From Haloterrigena gelatinilytica (lineage in GTDB: Archaea > Halobacteriota > Halobacteria > Halobacteriales > Natrialbaceae), in contig NZ_JABUQZ010000001.1 of the NCBI RefSeq assembly GCF_013342145.1, positions 1,488,001 through 1,552,000 of the forward strand: DNA of 64,000 nucleotides, in the 5' to 3' direction. A program made the position numbers and the translations under genes. Shown piece after piece: positions 62,584 through 64,000 of this stretch. The notes under the pieces are model-generated. The model had not been told where the DNA came from. It did no database searches and was given only the letters and a program-made list of their open reading frames with translations. The first letter of the stretch is position 1, and each line of letters begins with the position of its first letter.

Positions 62584-64000
62584 TTAGAAATCGCTCAGTC
62601 CGGTTTGCTCGCTGTCGGTACCGCTGCTCCCGCTCTGTTGCCTCGTGTCTCCTCTCGAGCCTGAATCGGTCGCCTCGGACCCCGACGCGCTCGTGCTCGA
62701 GGACGCAGTCGACGAGGCCGAACCGCTCGCGTCGGATGAGTTCGAGGCCGAAACACCCGCGAACGACGACGACGCTGATGCCGTCGGCGCGTCCCGCAGT
62801 CGCTCGTAGACGCGCCAGAGCGCCCGGCAGTCGTCCTCGCAGTAGGCCTCGTGGCGGTCCCACTCGAGTTCCGCGCCCGTACGCATGAACCGCTGATAGG
62901 CCGCCGCCGTCGCCGCGCCGTCCAGGCCGGTCGCCGCGCCGTCGTAGCCGAGCGCGTCGGCGACGGCCTCGAGTTTGTTCGTCCGGCCGGGCAGCAGGGC
63001 GTTGTCGTTTTTCACGGCCCAGAGGTAGAGATCGAACTTGGGGATCGACTCCCACTCGTCGGCGTAGTAGGGGACGTGCTTCGCGATGAATGCGCCCAGA
63101 TGTCGGTAGTCGAATCCCCAGCCGTTCCACGTGAGCAGCGCGCGGTCGGGGTGCACTCCCAGCAGCCAGTCGCAGAAGGCCTCGAGCACCGACGCCGGAT
63201 CCGTCGGATCGTCGCGCTCGACGAACGCCCGGTAGGTGTCCGCGACGGGGTCGTAGACGCCGATCTGCCAGATGATCGTCGGCGAGAGGCCGTCCGTCTC
63301 GATGTCCACGCACAGCGGCGGCGTCGACCAGTTCGCGCCCGGCAGCGACTCGTCGGTGAGCCGACGGGGCTCGCCCGTCTCGAGCACCCGCGCGTGTTCG
63401 TGCATCGTCCGGGCGCCGTCGCGGCCGACGTTCGGCAGCCCCGCGAGCGTCTCGATCGGCGTCTCGAGCAGTTCGGTACGGGTCGAGACGCCGCGGTCGG
63501 CCAGTCGCTCGGCCGTCTTCGGACCGATGCCGGAGACGGACTCGAGACCGAAGTCGGTCACGTCGTGCGTTTCGACGCGCTCGACGCCGTCGGGGGTGAG
63601 CGTCAGCACCGCGATCGATCGAGAGCGGCCGTACCCCTCCACGGGACCGGCACCCCGAACGCGGACGGCGACGCAGTCCTCGTCGAGCGGTTCGACGCCG
63701 GCGCGCAGTTCGTGGTCGACGCCGCGAACCGCGCCGGTTTCGGACTCGAGGCGCCACAACTCGTCGTACGCTGCGGGCTCGGAGCCCGTCAGAACGGTCG
63801 TAACTGTTCCCGCCGGGAGCGCACTGGCCAGCGTCTCGGCGCCCTCGAGGCGGGTCTCGAGGGCCGTCGGCCGGACGGTCGTCGTCACGTCGTCGCAGAC
63901 GAGCGCGGTGCGGTCGTTCTCGTCGCCGAGCGCGCTCGAGACGGCTTCGGGAGCCGAACGGAGCGCGCGGAGGCTCTGGACGACGGCGATCTCGAGTTCG
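62584..64000 (-). CDS. RNase H-like exonuclease, MrfB-like (partial, 5' end beyond window)
   Basis: Open in frame from the right edge to 62584; at least 471 residues are visible and the N-terminus is missing. A GTG at 63888 exists, but the reading frame upstream (ELEIAVVQSLRALRSAPEAV and following) is compatible with real coding. An HhH-like stretch (FGLESVSGIGPKTAERLADR) precedes the exonuclease domain: CVDIETDGLSPTIIWQIGVY (Exo I), LLTWNGWGFDYRHLGAF (Exo II), and EAYCEDDCRALWRVYERL (Exo III-type YxxxD). A Ser-rich tail ends the protein. The architecture is that of YprB/MrfB family nucleases. It is the upstream member of a two-gene operon with the helicase. Confidence 0.85.
   Translation of the reverse strand, partial: ELEIAVVQSLRALRSAPEAVSSALGDENDRTALVCDDVTTTVRPTALETRLEGAETLASALPAGTVTTVLTGSEPAAYDELWRLESETGAVRGVDHELRAGVEPLDEDCVAVRVRGAGPVEGYGRSRSIAVLTLTPDGVERVETHDVTDFGLESVSGIGPKTAERLADRGVSTRTELLETPIETLAGLPNVGRDGARTMHEHARVLETGEPRRLTDESLPGANWSTPPLCVDIETDGLSPTIIWQIGVYDPVADTYRAFVERDDPTDPASVLEAFCDWLLGVHPDRALLTWNGWGFDYRHLGAFIAKHVPYYADEWESIPKFDLYLWAVKNDNALLPGRTNKLEAVADALGYDGAATGLDGAATAAAYQRFMRTGAELEWDRHEAYCEDDCRALWRVYERLRDAPTASASSSFAGVSASNSSDASGSASSTASSSTSASGSEATDSGSRGDTRQQSGSSGTDSEQTGLSDF

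Overview
This window looks like chromosomal DNA of a haloarchaeon, most likely from the Natrialbales (Natrinema/Haloterrigena-type; the genus is inferred). It is GC-rich, its predicted proteins are strongly acidic, many genes seem to start leaderless about 27 nt after a TATA-like box, and it carries archaeal markers: proteasome alpha, RNase P Pop5 and Rpp30 proteins, SBDS, TbsP, HalOD1 and HTH-10 regulators. I found no rRNA, tRNA, CRISPR array or intact insertion sequence. The last gene runs off the right edge.

Layout. 0-6.5 kb: propionyl-CoA carboxylase subunits pccB and pccX, then four small or medium genes, then pccA behind an unusually hairpin-rich gap. 7-9.5 kb: a GNAT enzyme, and a FilR1-type regulator divergent from a methyltransferase. 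9.6-16.8 kb: an accessory block with two radical SAM/SPASM enzymes (AhbD-like and AhbC), a PaaB-like protein of a family annotated as rSAM-partnered, a histidine kinase, a CGCGG-tail protein of a putative rSAM-modified family, a MoaD-like protein ending in Cys-Cys, and a 12-TM NnrS/heme-copper-oxidase-I-like membrane protein. 16.9-31 kb: Na+/H+ antiporter, large catalase, a metallo-beta-lactamase-fold hydrolase, several haloarchaeal proteins of unknown function, a two-subunit Ser-type thiolase, and HflX. 31.4-36.6 kb: informational block (FUN14, SBDS, PsmA, Pop5, methyltransferase, Rpp30, TbsP). 37-45 kb: a caspase-like CHAT protein, GlyA, a serine hydrolase and FolD. 45-56 kb: an OPT transporter with a PqqD-like partner, a repeat-bearing lipoprotein, regulators, a MgtC-type membrane protein and a class III aminotransferase. 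56-64 kb: PurD, a DUF6498-like membrane protein flanked by two paralogous 69-residue membrane proteins, and a helicase-exonuclease pair resembling bacterial MrfA/MrfB.

How the genes fit together. PccB/PccX/PccA and the Ser-type thiolase with its OB-fold subunit fit haloarchaeal propionyl-CoA and polyhydroxyalkanoate chemistry. GlyA, FolD and PurD serve one-carbon and purine synthesis. The Rpp30-methyltransferase-Pop5-PsmA genes form a tightly overlapping operon.

The most distinctive observations are: (1) the radical SAM/PaaB-like/CGCGG/MoaD-CC neighbourhood; (2) a dispersed intergenic element, present at 4.14-4.28 kb and 35.61-35.74 kb in opposite orientation, whose terminal hairpin shows a compensatory base-pair change; (3) the two paralogous 69-residue membrane proteins around the DUF6498-like gene; (4) the MrfAB-like pair; (5) the CHAT protease-like protein next to an IS200/IS605-like scar.
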